Assembly (NCBI GenBank): GCA_013360215.1 | Contig: JABWCP010000001.1 | Span: forward strand, 277,144 to 341,143 | Reading direction: 5' to 3' | Origin: a bacterium | GTDB taxonomy: Bacteria > CLD3 > SB21 | Length of the DNA: 64,000 nt | In this document: piece after piece, positions 19,118-28,633 of the stretch | Layout of the letters: each line of letters begins with the position of its first letter | Position numbering within the stretch: position 1 is the first letter of the stretch | Made by a program: the position numbers and the translations under genes | Notes under the pieces: model-generated | What the model was told of the DNA's origin: nothing | What the model saw: only the letters and a program-made list of their open reading frames with translations | Databases searched by the model: none

Positions 19118-19543
19118 ATGAGCCGCCATACGTTGGCCATTCTAAAACCCGATTGTGTACGTAACAATCAACAAGGCGCCGTGATCGCCGAAATCCAGAA
19201 AGCCGGATTCAAAATCATCGCGATGAAACAGACTCGTTTGACGAAAGCCCAAGCTGAAGGCTTTTACGAAGTGCATCGTCAGCGTCCTTTTTTCGGTGAA
19301 CTCACCGAGTTTATGAGCTCCGGCCCTTGCGTGCCGATGGTCTTAGAAAAAGACAATGCCGTTGCGGCATTTCGTACAACTATAGGCGCTACAGATCCCA
19401 AAGAAGCGGCTGAAGGCACGATTCGTAAACTATTTGCATCCAGCAAAGCGGAAAATGTTATCCACGGCTCCGATTCAGATGATAATGCAAAAAATGAAAT
19501 CGCATACTTTTTTGCCCACAGCGAATTGATCGCGATACGCTAG
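19118..19543 (+). CDS. ndk: Nucleoside diphosphate kinase
   Basis: Balances nucleoside triphosphate pools by transferring the gamma phosphate through a phosphohistidine. The 141-residue length is normal. The active-site histidine is His116 in NVIHGSDS, and the N-terminal signature [12 protein letters not shown] is present. GAGGAG lies before the ATG. It is divergent from the large minus-strand outer-membrane gene. Confidence 0.97.
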   Translation: MSRHTLAILKPDCVRNNQQGAVIAEIQKAGFKIIAMKQTRLTKAQAEGFYEVHRQRPFFGELTEFMSSGPCVPMVLEKDNAVAAFRTTIGATDPKEAAEGTIRKLFASSKAENVIHGSDSDDNAKNEIAYFFAHSELIAIR

Positions 19544-19561
19544 TTGTCATAGAACATTTTT

Positions 19562-19607
19562 ACAGCGCAGGGTTCCGGTATAAACCGTTAAGCCTTGCGC
19601 TGTTTTA
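19562..19607 (+). terminator. Probable intrinsic terminator after ndk
   Basis: Outer arms ACAGCGCA/TGCGCTGT (8 perfect pairs) enclose further short pairing and are followed by TTTTA. It lies just before cinA. Confidence 0.65.
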
Positions 19608-19622
19608 CTTTGAGGACACACT

Positions 19623-20894
19623 ATGAATGCAGAAATCCTTGTCATCGGCGATGAAATCCTACTCGGATTGATAACGGATACCAACTCCGCTTATATCAGT
19701 CGTCGTCTTGCTCAATACGGTGTCGCCGTCACGCGTATTACCAAAGTCGGTGATCAAACAGAAATTATCACGGATGCGCTCCATGCATCATCAAGTCGAG
19801 CCTCTTTGGTTATCAGTTGCGGCGGTTTAGGTCCAACCCACGACGATAAAACGCGGGATGCGGCTGCTTTATTCCTCAACGTACCTCTGCAACTCAATGA
19901 AAGCGCATTAAAAGAAATAGAAACCCTGTATGTCAAAGCAGGGCGTACCATGAGTGCTACGAACCGTGTGCAAGCGATGATTCCCGAGGGTGCGATGTAT
20001 CTGAGTAATGAACGCGGCACCGCGCCGGGTCTTCACTTTATCAAAGGCGATACCGCGTTTTTTTGTTTTCAAGGCGTCCCCAAAGAAATGGAATGGATGA
20101 CCGAAAACTATCTTATTCCATTTGTACAAAAAAAGCCGTCATCGCACGTGGTTCGCTACAAAACCATTCGCACGACCGGTATTCCCGAATCGAATTTGTT
20201 TGAAACCCTGCGTTCGCAGGTGCAATCTTATCGTGAACGTTTGGATATCGCTTTTCTCCCCAAACTCACCGTGGGTGTAGATTTACGATTTACAGTCCAG
20301 AATATGACGGCTGAAAAGGCCGATTCGCTCTTGAACGAGACGGAAAAAGCTTTTCGTCAAACGATCGAGTCGGCCTATCCGCATGGCGTCTATGGTGAAG
20401 GAACGATTTCCCTTGAAGACGTTGTCGCCGATTTACTTTTTCGTCACAATCTGACCATCGCCACTGCCGAATCCTGCACCGGCGGCTTGATCGCTCACCG
20501 CTTGACCAATGTACCGGGCAGTTCCCGATATTTTATGCAAGGTATCACGACCTATAGCAATGCCGCAAAAGTGCAGCATGTAGGCGTTACCCAGACGCTG
20601 CTGGATGAACATGGCGCCGTAAGTGAACCCGTTGTCCGTGCCATGGCCGAAGGTATGCGCCGCGTTGCACAAACCGATATCGCGATCGCTACAACAGGAA
20701 TTGCCGGCCCCACAGGTGCGACCGAAACCAAACCGCTCGGGCTGGCGTACATCGCGCTGGCGACCGCCTCGGGCACGCATGTTTTCAAACATAGCCCGCT
20801 TCCCTTTTCCATCGAACGTCTTGCTTTTAAAGAACGATTATCCCAATTTGCGTTGGATCGTTTACGTCATTACTTGATCGGTTTATCAGTATGA
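19623..20894 (+). CDS. cinA: CinA-family protein (nicotinamide-nucleotide amidase)
   Basis: Two-domain 423-residue protein. The N-terminal MoCF-like domain (residues 1-170; GDEILLGLITDTN and SCGGLGPTHDD) resembles COG1058 ADP-ribose/NMN-related pyrophosphatase modules. The C-terminal CinA domain (about 255-420) has TAESCTGGLIAHRLT and ATTGIAGPTGAT and deamidates nicotinamide mononucleotide in pyridine nucleotide recycling. Full length. Its stop overlaps the start of the EutN-type gene by 4 bases (ATGA), so the two are translationally coupled. Confidence 0.94.
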   Translation: MNAEILVIGDEILLGLITDTNSAYISRRLAQYGVAVTRITKVGDQTEIITDALHASSSRASLVISCGGLGPTHDDKTRDAAALFLNVPLQLNESALKEIETLYVKAGRTMSATNRVQAMIPEGAMYLSNERGTAPGLHFIKGDTAFFCFQGVPKEMEWMTENYLIPFVQKKPSSHVVRYKTIRTTGIPESNLFETLRSQVQSYRERLDIAFLPKLTVGVDLRFTVQNMTAEKADSLLNETEKAFRQTIESAYPHGVYGEGTISLEDVVADLLFRHNLTIATAESCTGGLIAHRLTNVPGSSRYFMQGITTYSNAAKVQHVGVTQTLLDEHGAVSEPVVRAMAEGMRRVAQTDIAIATTGIAGPTGATETKPLGLAYIALATASGTHVFKHSPLPFSIERLAFKERLSQFALDRLRHYLIGLSV

Positions 20895-21160
20895 TCATTT
20901 GCAAAGTCACAGGCTCTGTTGTTTCGACACATAAAAACGAGCATTTGCACGGTCATAAAATCATGGTCGTACAACCTGTGGATCTCGAAAAAAATCATAT
21001 CGGCAGTGATATGCTTGCTCTGGACGAAGTCAGTGCCGGTGTCGGTGACCTTGTTCTCGTTATGCGTGAAGGCGGTTCTGCGCGTATTGTTTTCGGTCAA
21101 AAAAAACTTCCCGTACAAGCTGTTATCGTCGGCGTGATTGACGATTACGACTATCGCTAA
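20891..21160 (+). CDS. EutN/CcmL-family microcompartment vertex protein
   Basis: An 89-residue protein of the BMC-P (EutN/CcmL) family, which forms the pentamers that cap the corners of bacterial microcompartment shells. Family features are the opening MIICKVTGSVVSTHK, a HGHKIMVVQPVD strand pair, the LALDEVSAGVGDLVLV segment and the C-terminal VIVGVIDDY. No BMC hexamer or encapsulated enzyme gene lies in this window. The 4-base overlap with cinA is unusual context for this family. It may be an orphan pentamer with another role. Confidence 0.88.
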   Translation: MIICKVTGSVVSTHKNEHLHGHKIMVVQPVDLEKNHIGSDMLALDEVSAGVGDLVLVMREGGSARIVFGQKKLPVQAVIVGVIDDYDYR

Positions 21161-21260
21161 ACACACCTCCTTGTCCCCTATTTCGTTGAAGTTAGCTCTG
21201 AAATTTCCTATCCTTGTCCTAACACTTTACTTTATTCAATTTTAACTCACCTCTATAGTT

Positions 21261-22550
21261 ATGGAAAAATTCATAGTCGAAGGTGGTCATCGTCTTAGCG
21301 GCACCTTTCAACCTGCAGGAAATAAAAATGAAGCGCTGCCGGTTATTGCCGCGTGTATGCTGACGGACGAACCGATCATTTTAAAAAATATGCCGGATGT
21401 CAGCGATGCGCGCCACATGCTGGATATTGCAGCCAATATCGGCGCTGAAGTAACCCGGCTTGGCCCGTCGGAATGGAAAGTACAAGCTAAAAACATTCGC
21501 ACGCACGAACCCGATTATGCGCTGGCGTCGGAAATCCGAGGTTCATTTTTATTTGCCGGATCGCTACTCGGTCGTCATGGCCGCGTGAGTTTACCTTCAC
21601 CCGGCGGCGACAAAATAGGACGACGACGCCTTGACACGCATATCCTGGCTTTGCAAAAACTCGGCGCACACATGGATTTGGGAAGAAAGTTTTATACGAT
21701 GGAATCCCGCGGCCGATTAATCGGCGAGGATATTTTCCTCGATGAGGCCAGCGTGATGGCTACGGAAAATGCCGTACTGGCCGCGGTATTAGCCAAAGGC
21801 ACCACGATACTCAATAATGCCGCCGGTGAACCGCATGTGCAGGGCCTTTGCCGAATGCTCAATGCGATGGGCGCAAAAATAAGCGGTATCGGAAGCAATA
21901 TACTCACCATCGAAGGGGTAGATAAGCTGCACGGTTGCACCCATACGATCACCAACGATCACATTGAAATCGGCAGTATCATCGGTTTAGCCGCGGCGAC
22001 CAAAAGTGAAATTCTTATCAAAAATACGACACCCCGCAATCTGCGCATGATACTTTTGGTATTTGAACGCCTCGGCGTGCGCGTCGAAATTCGCGGCGAA
22101 GATTTATTTATCCCCGGCGGACAAGAGCCTGAAATCATGTCCGACATGGATGGCGCCATCCCCAAAATTGATGATGCTCCCTGGCCGGGATTTCCTGCCG
22201 ATCTTACGAGTATCATGGTTGTTACGGCCACTCAGTGCAAAGGTATGGTACTGATATTTGAAAAAATGTTTGAAAGCCGGTTATTTTTTACAGATAAACT
22301 TATCTCAATGGGCGCTCGTATCGTCTTATGCGACCCGCACCGTGCCGTTATCAATGGCCCTACACCGTTGCATGGCGAGCTGATAACCAGTCCGGATATT
22401 CGTGCCGGTATGTCACTTCTGATCGCCGCGCTTTGTGCCGAAGGCACTACCACGATCCAAAATATTCGCCAACTGGATCGCGGGTATGAACGGATTGATG
22501 AGCGACTCAATGCACTGGGAGCACGTATCGAACGACGCAAAGATGCTTAA
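21261..22550 (+). CDS. murA: UDP-N-acetylglucosamine 1-carboxyvinyltransferase, C115D type
   Basis: First committed step of peptidoglycan synthesis: transfer of enolpyruvate from PEP to UDP-GlcNAc. The 429-residue protein has the Lys-Asn pair in [10 protein letters not shown] (residues 18-27). The catalytic loop reads PGGDKIGRR, with Asp117 in place of the usual Cys115; Asp at this place is known in naturally fosfomycin-resistant MurA such as that of Mycobacterium and Chlamydia. The paralogous AroA is excluded by these motifs. It heads a dense run of co-directional genes through nhaA. Confidence 0.95.
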   Translation: MEKFIVEGGHRLSGTFQPAGNKNEALPVIAACMLTDEPIILKNMPDVSDARHMLDIAANIGAEVTRLGPSEWKVQAKNIRTHEPDYALASEIRGSFLFAGSLLGRHGRVSLPSPGGDKIGRRRLDTHILALQKLGAHMDLGRKFYTMESRGRLIGEDIFLDEASVMATENAVLAAVLAKGTTILNNAAGEPHVQGLCRMLNAMGAKISGIGSNILTIEGVDKLHGCTHTITNDHIEIGSIIGLAAATKSEILIKNTTPRNLRMILLVFERLGVRVEIRGEDLFIPGGQEPEIMSDMDGAIPKIDDAPWPGFPADLTSIMVVTATQCKGMVLIFEKMFESRLFFTDKLISMGARIVLCDPHRAVINGPTPLHGELITSPDIRAGMSLLIAALCAEGTTTIQNIRQLDRGYERIDERLNALGARIERRKDA

Positions 22551-22559
22551 CCTCGAACT

Positions 22560-23396
22560 ATGGATCCATCTGCGCGACTTATACATACATTAATACGCCA
22601 GCGCTCCGTGGTGGACGCCGTGGATGCCGGTTTGGCTTTGTGCCGTAATCGTTATTACGATTTATGTATCACCACGTTGATCGTGTTCGTACCGCTTTAT
22701 TCCCTGAAATACGTTCTTTTCGTGTTGGATTTAATTCCTTTTGAACGCGTCTTCAATTCGTTCGGCTTTTTCTATGTTCAATCGTACACACCGGCCAATA
22801 TCATGGTATGGCTTTTGGACAGCGCTGCCAATACGCTATGCGGTGCTGCAATCTGCCGTTATGTGACGATGATGGCCGAGTCGCATACTTTACCGATCCG
22901 ACATACCAAACTTTTGCCGTGGGGTGAATTATGGCCGCTCCTGTTTAATACGTTTATAGCGGAACTAATCATTATCATCGGATTTGGCTTATGTATTTTA
23001 CCCGGCATTTGGACCGGGGTGATGTTTATGTTTGTGACGCCTCTGATCACATATGAAAAACTAACTTCTTTTTCAGATATTTGGACGCGTTCAAAATATT
23101 TGTCGCAGAACGACTGGTGGCGAATGCTTGGATTTTTATTGCTCACGTTTCTTTTACTTGCGATACTCGGTTTATCTTTGACTTACCTTTTTGCTGCCGT
23201 GTATCAGTTGGTTCTCGGTCAGTTAGCCTGGCTTAGCGGTCAAACAGCCGATGAGAACCTGCTAACTATGATCGGCGGTGCCGTCGTATCCGTACTGCTG
23301 TTGCCGATGCAAATGGTATTTACCGTTGTTTTGTATTTTGACATCCGTGCACGCCGTGAAGGTTTAGACATCGAACGAATGGTTCAAAAACTATGA
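22560..23396 (+). CDS. Polytopic membrane protein in the DUF4129-DUF4350-MoxR operon
   Basis: A 278-residue protein with about six hydrophobic helices, including CITTLIVFVPLYSLKYVLFV and AELIIIIGFGLCILPGIWTG. It ends VVLYFDIRARREGLDIERM, a tail common in membrane proteins that accompany DUF4129/MoxR operons. I cannot assign a function. It starts 9 bases after murA and overlaps the next gene by 4 bases. Confidence 0.8.
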   Translation: MDPSARLIHTLIRQRSVVDAVDAGLALCRNRYYDLCITTLIVFVPLYSLKYVLFVLDLIPFERVFNSFGFFYVQSYTPANIMVWLLDSAANTLCGAAICRYVTMMAESHTLPIRHTKLLPWGELWPLLFNTFIAELIIIIGFGLCILPGIWTGVMFMFVTPLITYEKLTSFSDIWTRSKYLSQNDWWRMLGFLLLTFLLLAILGLSLTYLFAAVYQLVLGQLAWLSGQTADENLLTMIGGAVVSVLLLPMQMVFTVVLYFDIRARREGLDIERMVQKL

Positions 23397-24496
23397 AACA
23401 TATTTTTATTCTTTGGATATTAGCCGGTACGATGGCCGCACATGCCGGCGCAATGCAATCCGATACGATACAGCACATCGGAGCGGAAGCCTATCAATTG
23501 AAAATGCAGTCCATTTATCAAGCGGCTGATTCGTTGTATCGCATAACCGGCTCAGATACAGAAAACCCTGCCATACAAATCATGCGCCAAGCCGAAGACG
23601 AATTACCAGTTCACTATGCCGTCGTATATAGCTACCGTATGCGTATGGGCGGCGATTCACTTTATACCGGCATCATGCGCGTTGACAACCGTTATTTGAA
23701 GCGTTTGATGCAACAAAGTATCAAACCCGACGGAACCAGTTATCGCGATGCATTGCGAACAGAGTTGCTCGACCGCCTGTATGCTTTGGACGAACTGGCT
23801 GAAAACGGAATTATTTTGGATAGCACCGATTACCGTGTAGTCGCTTTGCGAATCGCCGCGGACAAAGATTTCCAACCTGAACAAAAAACCAATGTCTTTT
23901 CATATTTCATTGATAAATTTTTTGAATGGTTGCGTCGCCTCTTTCCTGGCAATCCCGATACACCGGAAACAAAAGAACAAACCAACAACGCCGACTACGG
24001 ATGGCTGGCTACGATTTTGCTGTACAGCATCTATGCGATCGGTTTAGCTTTGCTAGTCTATATTATTTATTGGGCGTATAAACAATACCGCCGTAATACA
24101 ACGGCCGATGAAATGTTACCGGCCACGGCGACACATAGCATCATCGAACCCGGCGAATCTACGGATTACGAGGTACATGCTTCATTGGCAACACAATATG
24201 CGGTTTCCGGAGATTACCGAAAAGCAATCCGCCACTTATATATTGCTTTGATTTTGGAACTTGACGCCCGATTGATTTTACGGTTTGATAAAGCCTACAC
24301 GATCAACGAATATCTTACTTTTGCCAAAAACCAATCCATCATGCCGGAACTTTTACGGTTGTTGATTCAATCCAGTGCACAATTTGAGTACTCCTGGTAC
24401 GGCCATCAAATAACGGATCGCGCTGATTTTGAACGTTTGTTACTATGGTATAACGAAGCAAGGAATTTATATAATACGGCAAGCCATGGCAAATAA
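23393..24496 (+). CDS. DUF4129 domain membrane protein
   Basis: A 367-residue exported and membrane-anchored protein: a signal-like N terminus (residues 1-19, ending AAHAGA), an extracytoplasmic helical part, one transmembrane segment (about residues 203-223, ATILLYSIYAIGLALLVYII) and a cytoplasmic DUF4129 domain (about 260-360; AIRHLYIALILELD and FEYSWYGHQITDRADFE). DUF4129 proteins usually sit with DUF4350, MoxR and DUF58. It overlaps both neighbours. Confidence 0.85.
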   Translation: MKHIFILWILAGTMAAHAGAMQSDTIQHIGAEAYQLKMQSIYQAADSLYRITGSDTENPAIQIMRQAEDELPVHYAVVYSYRMRMGGDSLYTGIMRVDNRYLKRLMQQSIKPDGTSYRDALRTELLDRLYALDELAENGIILDSTDYRVVALRIAADKDFQPEQKTNVFSYFIDKFFEWLRRLFPGNPDTPETKEQTNNADYGWLATILLYSIYAIGLALLVYIIYWAYKQYRRNTTADEMLPATATHSIIEPGESTDYEVHASLATQYAVSGDYRKAIRHLYIALILELDARLILRFDKAYTINEYLTFAKNQSIMPELLRLLIQSSAQFEYSWYGHQITDRADFERLLLWYNEARNLYNTASHGK

Positions 24497-25730
24497 TCGT
24501 TTATTCTTGAGCCTCAGCATTTTTTGCGGCCTAGCTATTTTGCTTCTTCTTTTTTTTTCCGACCCGGGCGCCACTATACATACCGATTCCCCTACAAGTT
24601 ATTCTGTTCAACCGGGCGGCACAAAAATATTTTACAAGCTTCTTACCGACAACGGCTACAACGTTGAGCGTTGGCGAAAAAAAATAAACTCGGTACCTGT
24701 AGCACAGGAAGCGCAATCCATAATAATGATCGCGCCGAGTGACGCCCTTTCGTCGCAGGAAACGGATTTTTTAATATCGTTTATTCATCAAGGCCATACC
24801 GCGTTTCTTTTTTATAGCTCGGCTTTGGATGATTTACTTCAAAAACTGCACGTCCGTTGTAATACCGATTCGTCCATGATTTCTTTTCCGTCGGGCTATC
24901 TGGGAAATACCGTTAGCGGCGACACATTGCATCCTCACATAATAACCTCCGATTCGACGACGCACGCCCGTTTTGACGACGAATACGTCTATTTTAATTC
25001 AGATTCGTCGGCCATCATGCCGCTTTACAGCACATTAAACGGTCATACTGCTCTTGAAATACATCATGGACAAGGAAAGCTAATTATTTTCAATTCACCG
25101 AATTATGTAACTAACGCCGGTTTGCAACTGCGGCATAATGCCGATATTATTTTTAGAATCTTGGAAGTAGATCCCGGTGGAAACCAACGTGAACCGGGTA
25201 TCATTTATTGGGATGAATATCATCACGGCTATAAAGACTACGAATCCCTCGTCGCGGCTCTGGACACCTGGCCGATCAAGTGGGGCATGATCCTCAGTAC
25301 GATCAGTCTTTTGTTGTGGGTGCACGCACGCGCCAAACGTTGGGGTCGCCCCGTACCGGTTATCACTTCGTCACGACGTGCTTCGATAGATTACGTGCAC
25401 TCCGTGTCCGGCGTATATCAAAATTCGTCCGCGCATACGCTCGCACTTCATCATTGGTACCAGTGGGTTATGGCCGATCTGCAAAGGCGCTATGCCACAC
25501 GCGATCCGGACAAACTCGCGCTCATTCTCCACCGACGATTTGCACTGGATATTCAAAAAACAAAAAAACTTTTCGCCTGGATCGAACGTAAAACGATCGT
25601 CGTCAAATCGCCCGACCTCAAAAACGATCCCGTACAAAAACGAGAGGTAAGCATTGACGATGAAGAATTGATCGCCGGTGCAAAACAATTGGATCACATC
25701 TATTTTTTACATTATCCAACCCAATCTTAA
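24486..25730 (+). CDS. DUF4350 domain membrane protein
   Basis: A 414-residue protein with an N-terminal membrane anchor (about residues 8-24), a DUF4350 domain that looks like a degenerate glutamine-amidotransferase fold (GGTKIFYKLLTDNGYNVERW; SQETDFLISFIHQGHTAFLF; IIFNSPNYVTNAGL), then a second transmembrane segment (KWGMILSTISLLLWVHAR) and a cytoplasmic C-terminal tail. The ATG at 24486 is preferred over one at 24429, which would overlap DUF4129 more deeply and add residues with no homology. It lies between DUF4129 and MoxR, the usual family order. Confidence 0.83.
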   Translation: MANNRLFLSLSIFCGLAILLLLFFSDPGATIHTDSPTSYSVQPGGTKIFYKLLTDNGYNVERWRKKINSVPVAQEAQSIIMIAPSDALSSQETDFLISFIHQGHTAFLFYSSALDDLLQKLHVRCNTDSSMISFPSGYLGNTVSGDTLHPHIITSDSTTHARFDDEYVYFNSDSSAIMPLYSTLNGHTALEIHHGQGKLIIFNSPNYVTNAGLQLRHNADIIFRILEVDPGGNQREPGIIYWDEYHHGYKDYESLVAALDTWPIKWGMILSTISLLLWVHARAKRWGRPVPVITSSRRASIDYVHSVSGVYQNSSAHTLALHHWYQWVMADLQRRYATRDPDKLALILHRRFALDIQKTKKLFAWIERKTIVVKSPDLKNDPVQKREVSIDDEELIAGAKQLDHIYFLHYPTQS

Positions 25731-25739
25731 GGATATACC

Positions 25740-26729
25740 ATGTCCGATTTGACAGTAACACCCCATAGCGATGCACCGCTCAATGACGCAGCCGATTTGT
25801 ATCGGCAGATTTCGGCCGCTCTTGATACTACCGTCATAGGCCAGTCGGAGATCAAACGCGAAATGATCATCGCACTGCTGAGCGGCGGTCATATCTTGAT
25901 GGAAGGTGTACCCGGTATAGCCAAAACGCTGCTAGCCAAAACGTTAGCCAAAGCGTTGTCTTGTGAATTCAAGCGTATTCAGTTTACGCCTGATCTGATG
26001 CCGTCCGACGTGATCGGAACCAATGTTTTTGATCCAAAATCCAATCAGTTTAATGTCAAACGCGGTCCTATTTTTACCCACATTGCGCTGATTGATGAAA
26101 TCAATCGCGCACCGGCTAAAACGCAATCGGCATTACTGGAAGTAATGGAAGAGCGACAAATTACGATTGACGGCACGCGTTATCTTTTACCGGAACCTTT
26201 TATGGTGATGGCTACACAAAATCCTATCGAATACGAAGGGACCTATCCTTTGCCTGAGGCGCAGCTTGATCGTTTTATGTTTAAGCTTATTGTGCCGTAT
26301 CCCTCCGCCAGTGAGGAAGAGCAAGTGCTTCGCGCATACCACGGCGGCTTCGATGCGCATCAGATAGACCAAATAAAAATAGAAAACCCGTGTACACCGG
26401 AAATGCTCGCACGGACACGTCATTTGATACGACAGATCGTGGTGGATGACGGAATACTAAAATACATCACAGAGGTTGTTCGCAAAACGCGCGAAACCTC
26501 CGGCATCATGGTCGGCGCAAGCCCACGCGCTACGATCAACTTGCTTTTGGCCGCGAAAACGCAGGCCGCGTTGGCTAATCGCACCTTCGTCATACCGGAT
26601 GACGTCAAAGATCTGGCGCCTGCCGTACTGCGTCATCGCCTTGTGCTACAACCGGAAACCGAAATGGAAGGTCTGCGCCCCGATGACATAATTCGGGACG
26701 TACTCAATACTGTTCCTGTACCCCGCTAA
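25740..26729 (+). CDS. moxR: MoxR-family AAA+ ATPase
   Basis: A 329-residue chaperone-like ATPase. Walker A is GVPGIAKT (residues 56-63) and Walker B is ALIDEINRAPAKTQSALLE; sensor regions ATQNPIEYEGTYPLPEAQLDRF and SPRATINLLLAAK follow. MoxR proteins act with DUF58/vWA partners in assembly or maturation of envelope and redox complexes. The partner DUF58 gene is not adjacent here: nhaA starts at the stop codon instead. Confidence 0.95.
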   Translation: MSDLTVTPHSDAPLNDAADLYRQISAALDTTVIGQSEIKREMIIALLSGGHILMEGVPGIAKTLLAKTLAKALSCEFKRIQFTPDLMPSDVIGTNVFDPKSNQFNVKRGPIFTHIALIDEINRAPAKTQSALLEVMEERQITIDGTRYLLPEPFMVMATQNPIEYEGTYPLPEAQLDRFMFKLIVPYPSASEEEQVLRAYHGGFDAHQIDQIKIENPCTPEMLARTRHLIRQIVVDDGILKYITEVVRKTRETSGIMVGASPRATINLLLAAKTQAALANRTFVIPDDVKDLAPAVLRHRLVLQPETEMEGLRPDDIIRDVLNTVPVPR

Positions 26730-27913
26730 TGAAAGTAAAATCTGACAACATGAAAAAAATATTAAACCCCATTCAGGAATTTATTCACTACGAACAGTCG
26801 TCTGGAATAGTCCTTATTTTTTGTACGATTGTCTCTTTGGCTTTAGCCAATACGCCTCTCAACGAGCCCATCTATCAATTCTGGCACACACGTATCGGAT
26901 TTGCTACAGAAAATATTGATCTCCATAAAACCATTCTGCACTGGGTCAATGACGGATTGATGGCGGTGTTTTTTCTGCTGGTAGGTCTTGAAATCAAACG
27001 CGAAATCGTGAGCGGCGAGCTTTCCTCTCTGCGTCGGGCCAGTCTGCCACTCTTTGGCGCAGTCGGTGGGATGCTTGTACCGGCATTAATTTATGTAAGC
27101 TTCAATCAGGGTACGATATATGAAAACGGTTGGGGTGTCCCGATGGCCACTGATATCGCCTTCGCGTTAGCCATACTCGGATTATTGGGTTCTCGCATAC
27201 CTGTGTCGATAAAAGTTTTCCTCACGGCGCTTGCGATAATCGATGACCTTGGCGCGATCATAGTGATCGCCCTGTTTTACTCATCTACATTATTTTTAAA
27301 CTATAAAGCGGCGGCTTTAGTGACTGTACTTGTTTTGATTTTGATAAATCGATTAGGCATACGCTCTCTTGCAATCTATCTTGGATTGGGAATTCTGCTT
27401 TGGTACTTCGTACTCAAGTCGGGTATTCATGCAACCATCGCCGGAGTCATTTTAGCCATGACCATACCGTATTCCAAAGATGAGACATCTTCCCCGTTAC
27501 TTGCGCTGGAGCACGCACTGCACAAACCGGTTCAGTTTTTTATCATGCCTATTTTTGCACTAGCTAACACCTTAATTGTCATGGATGCATCGGTATGGGC
27601 CGCACTTTTTTCAACGCTAAGCATCGGTATTTTTACAGGTTTGTTCTTTGGCAAAGTTTGCGGCATTCTGATGTTTTGCTGGATCGGTACAAAACTTAAT
27701 CTGGCTGCATTGCCCGACGGTGTCACGTGGCATCACTTGATAGGTACGGGTTTTCTGGCGGGTATCGGTTTTACAATGTCTATATTTATCGCAGTATTAG
27801 CTTTCGAGAATCAGGAAGGCATACAAACTACAGCGAAAGCGGCTATTTTGGCGGCATCTATCGTTTCAGGGCTGACCGGTTTTATGATACTGCGCCGAAC
27901 AATAAAAACCTAA
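26729..27913 (+). CDS. nhaA: Na+/H+ antiporter NhaA
   Basis: Inner-membrane antiporter that expels Na+ (or Li+) in exchange for protons. The 394-residue protein has about twelve hydrophobic segments and the functional Asp pair (Asp172-Asp173) in AIIDDLGAIIVIA, plus VNDGLMAVFFLLVGLEIKRE. The start overlaps the moxR stop (TAATG); an ATG 7 codons downstream is an alternative. The last bases overlap the convergent pirin gene by 4. Confidence 0.96.
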   Translation: MKVKSDNMKKILNPIQEFIHYEQSSGIVLIFCTIVSLALANTPLNEPIYQFWHTRIGFATENIDLHKTILHWVNDGLMAVFFLLVGLEIKREIVSGELSSLRRASLPLFGAVGGMLVPALIYVSFNQGTIYENGWGVPMATDIAFALAILGLLGSRIPVSIKVFLTALAIIDDLGAIIVIALFYSSTLFLNYKAAALVTVLVLILINRLGIRSLAIYLGLGILLWYFVLKSGIHATIAGVILAMTIPYSKDETSSPLLALEHALHKPVQFFIMPIFALANTLIVMDASVWAALFSTLSIGIFTGLFFGKVCGILMFCWIGTKLNLAALPDGVTWHHLIGTGFLAGIGFTMSIFIAVLAFENQEGIQTTAKAAILAASIVSGLTGFMILRRTIKT

Positions 27914-28620
27914 AAATTCATCGGCACTTCGATAAGCAATATATGCGACGGTTGCCGTATTATTAAATTACAATCGCCGGCCGGGTGTATCCCGATCGCA
28001 TCGCGACGATCAAGAAGTTGACTCTCATATTGCGCATTGCCGTCGATCATAAAAATATAAATACCGTTTTCTTTGAAACGCGGCGTGTATGAAATTTCGC
28101 CGCTTTCAACCTCGGCTAACGATAATACAGCATCCTGATTGATCCAGAGCGATTCCGCATTCTCGTCCGGCGCCACGACAGTAACCCATTGATTTTTTCG
28201 TGAAGCAAGGTCAAACGTTTTTTGATCATAGCGCGGCTCGATATTTCTGCGTTTGGGGTAAATCCACAATTGAAGGAAATTAACAGGCGCACTGGCGCTG
28301 TGATTGTATTCCGAATGCGTCAAACCTGAACCGGCGGACATGATTTGTACATCGCCCGTACGAATAGCTTTTTCGCTGCCGGTACTGTCGGCATGCGCGA
28401 GCGTACCCTCCAGCGGGATCGAAATAATTTCCATATTATCGTGCGGGTGCTCACCGAATCCCGATCCCGGACGCACCGTGTCATCATTGAGTACACGCAG
28501 CAAGCCAAAATTCATCCGCTTCGGGTCATGATAACCCGCAAAACTAAATGTATGATACGAACGGAGCCAGCCGTGATCGGCAAACCCGCGCGATTCTGCT
28601 TTGTGAAACACCGTCGGCAT
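27910..28620 (-). CDS. Pirin-family cupin protein
   Basis: A 236-residue double cupin. The metal-binding residues are present as HPHDNMEI (two His) and LTHSEYN (His and Glu). Pirins are described as iron-binding proteins, some with quercetin dioxygenase activity, some as redox-sensitive regulators. It is the last gene of the suf operon, 13 bases after rrf2, which fits an iron or oxidative-stress link, but the substrate is unknown. Confidence 0.92.
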   Translation of the reverse strand: MPTVFHKAESRGFADHGWLRSYHTFSFAGYHDPKRMNFGLLRVLNDDTVRPGSGFGEHPHDNMEIISIPLEGTLAHADSTGSEKAIRTGDVQIMSAGSGLTHSEYNHSASAPVNFLQLWIYPKRRNIEPRYDQKTFDLASRKNQWVTVVAPDENAESLWINQDAVLSLAEVESGEISYTPRFKENGIYIFMIDGNAQYESQLLDRRDAIGIHPAGDCNLIIRQPSHILLIEVPMNF

Positions 28621-28633
28621 AAGGAATACTTAT

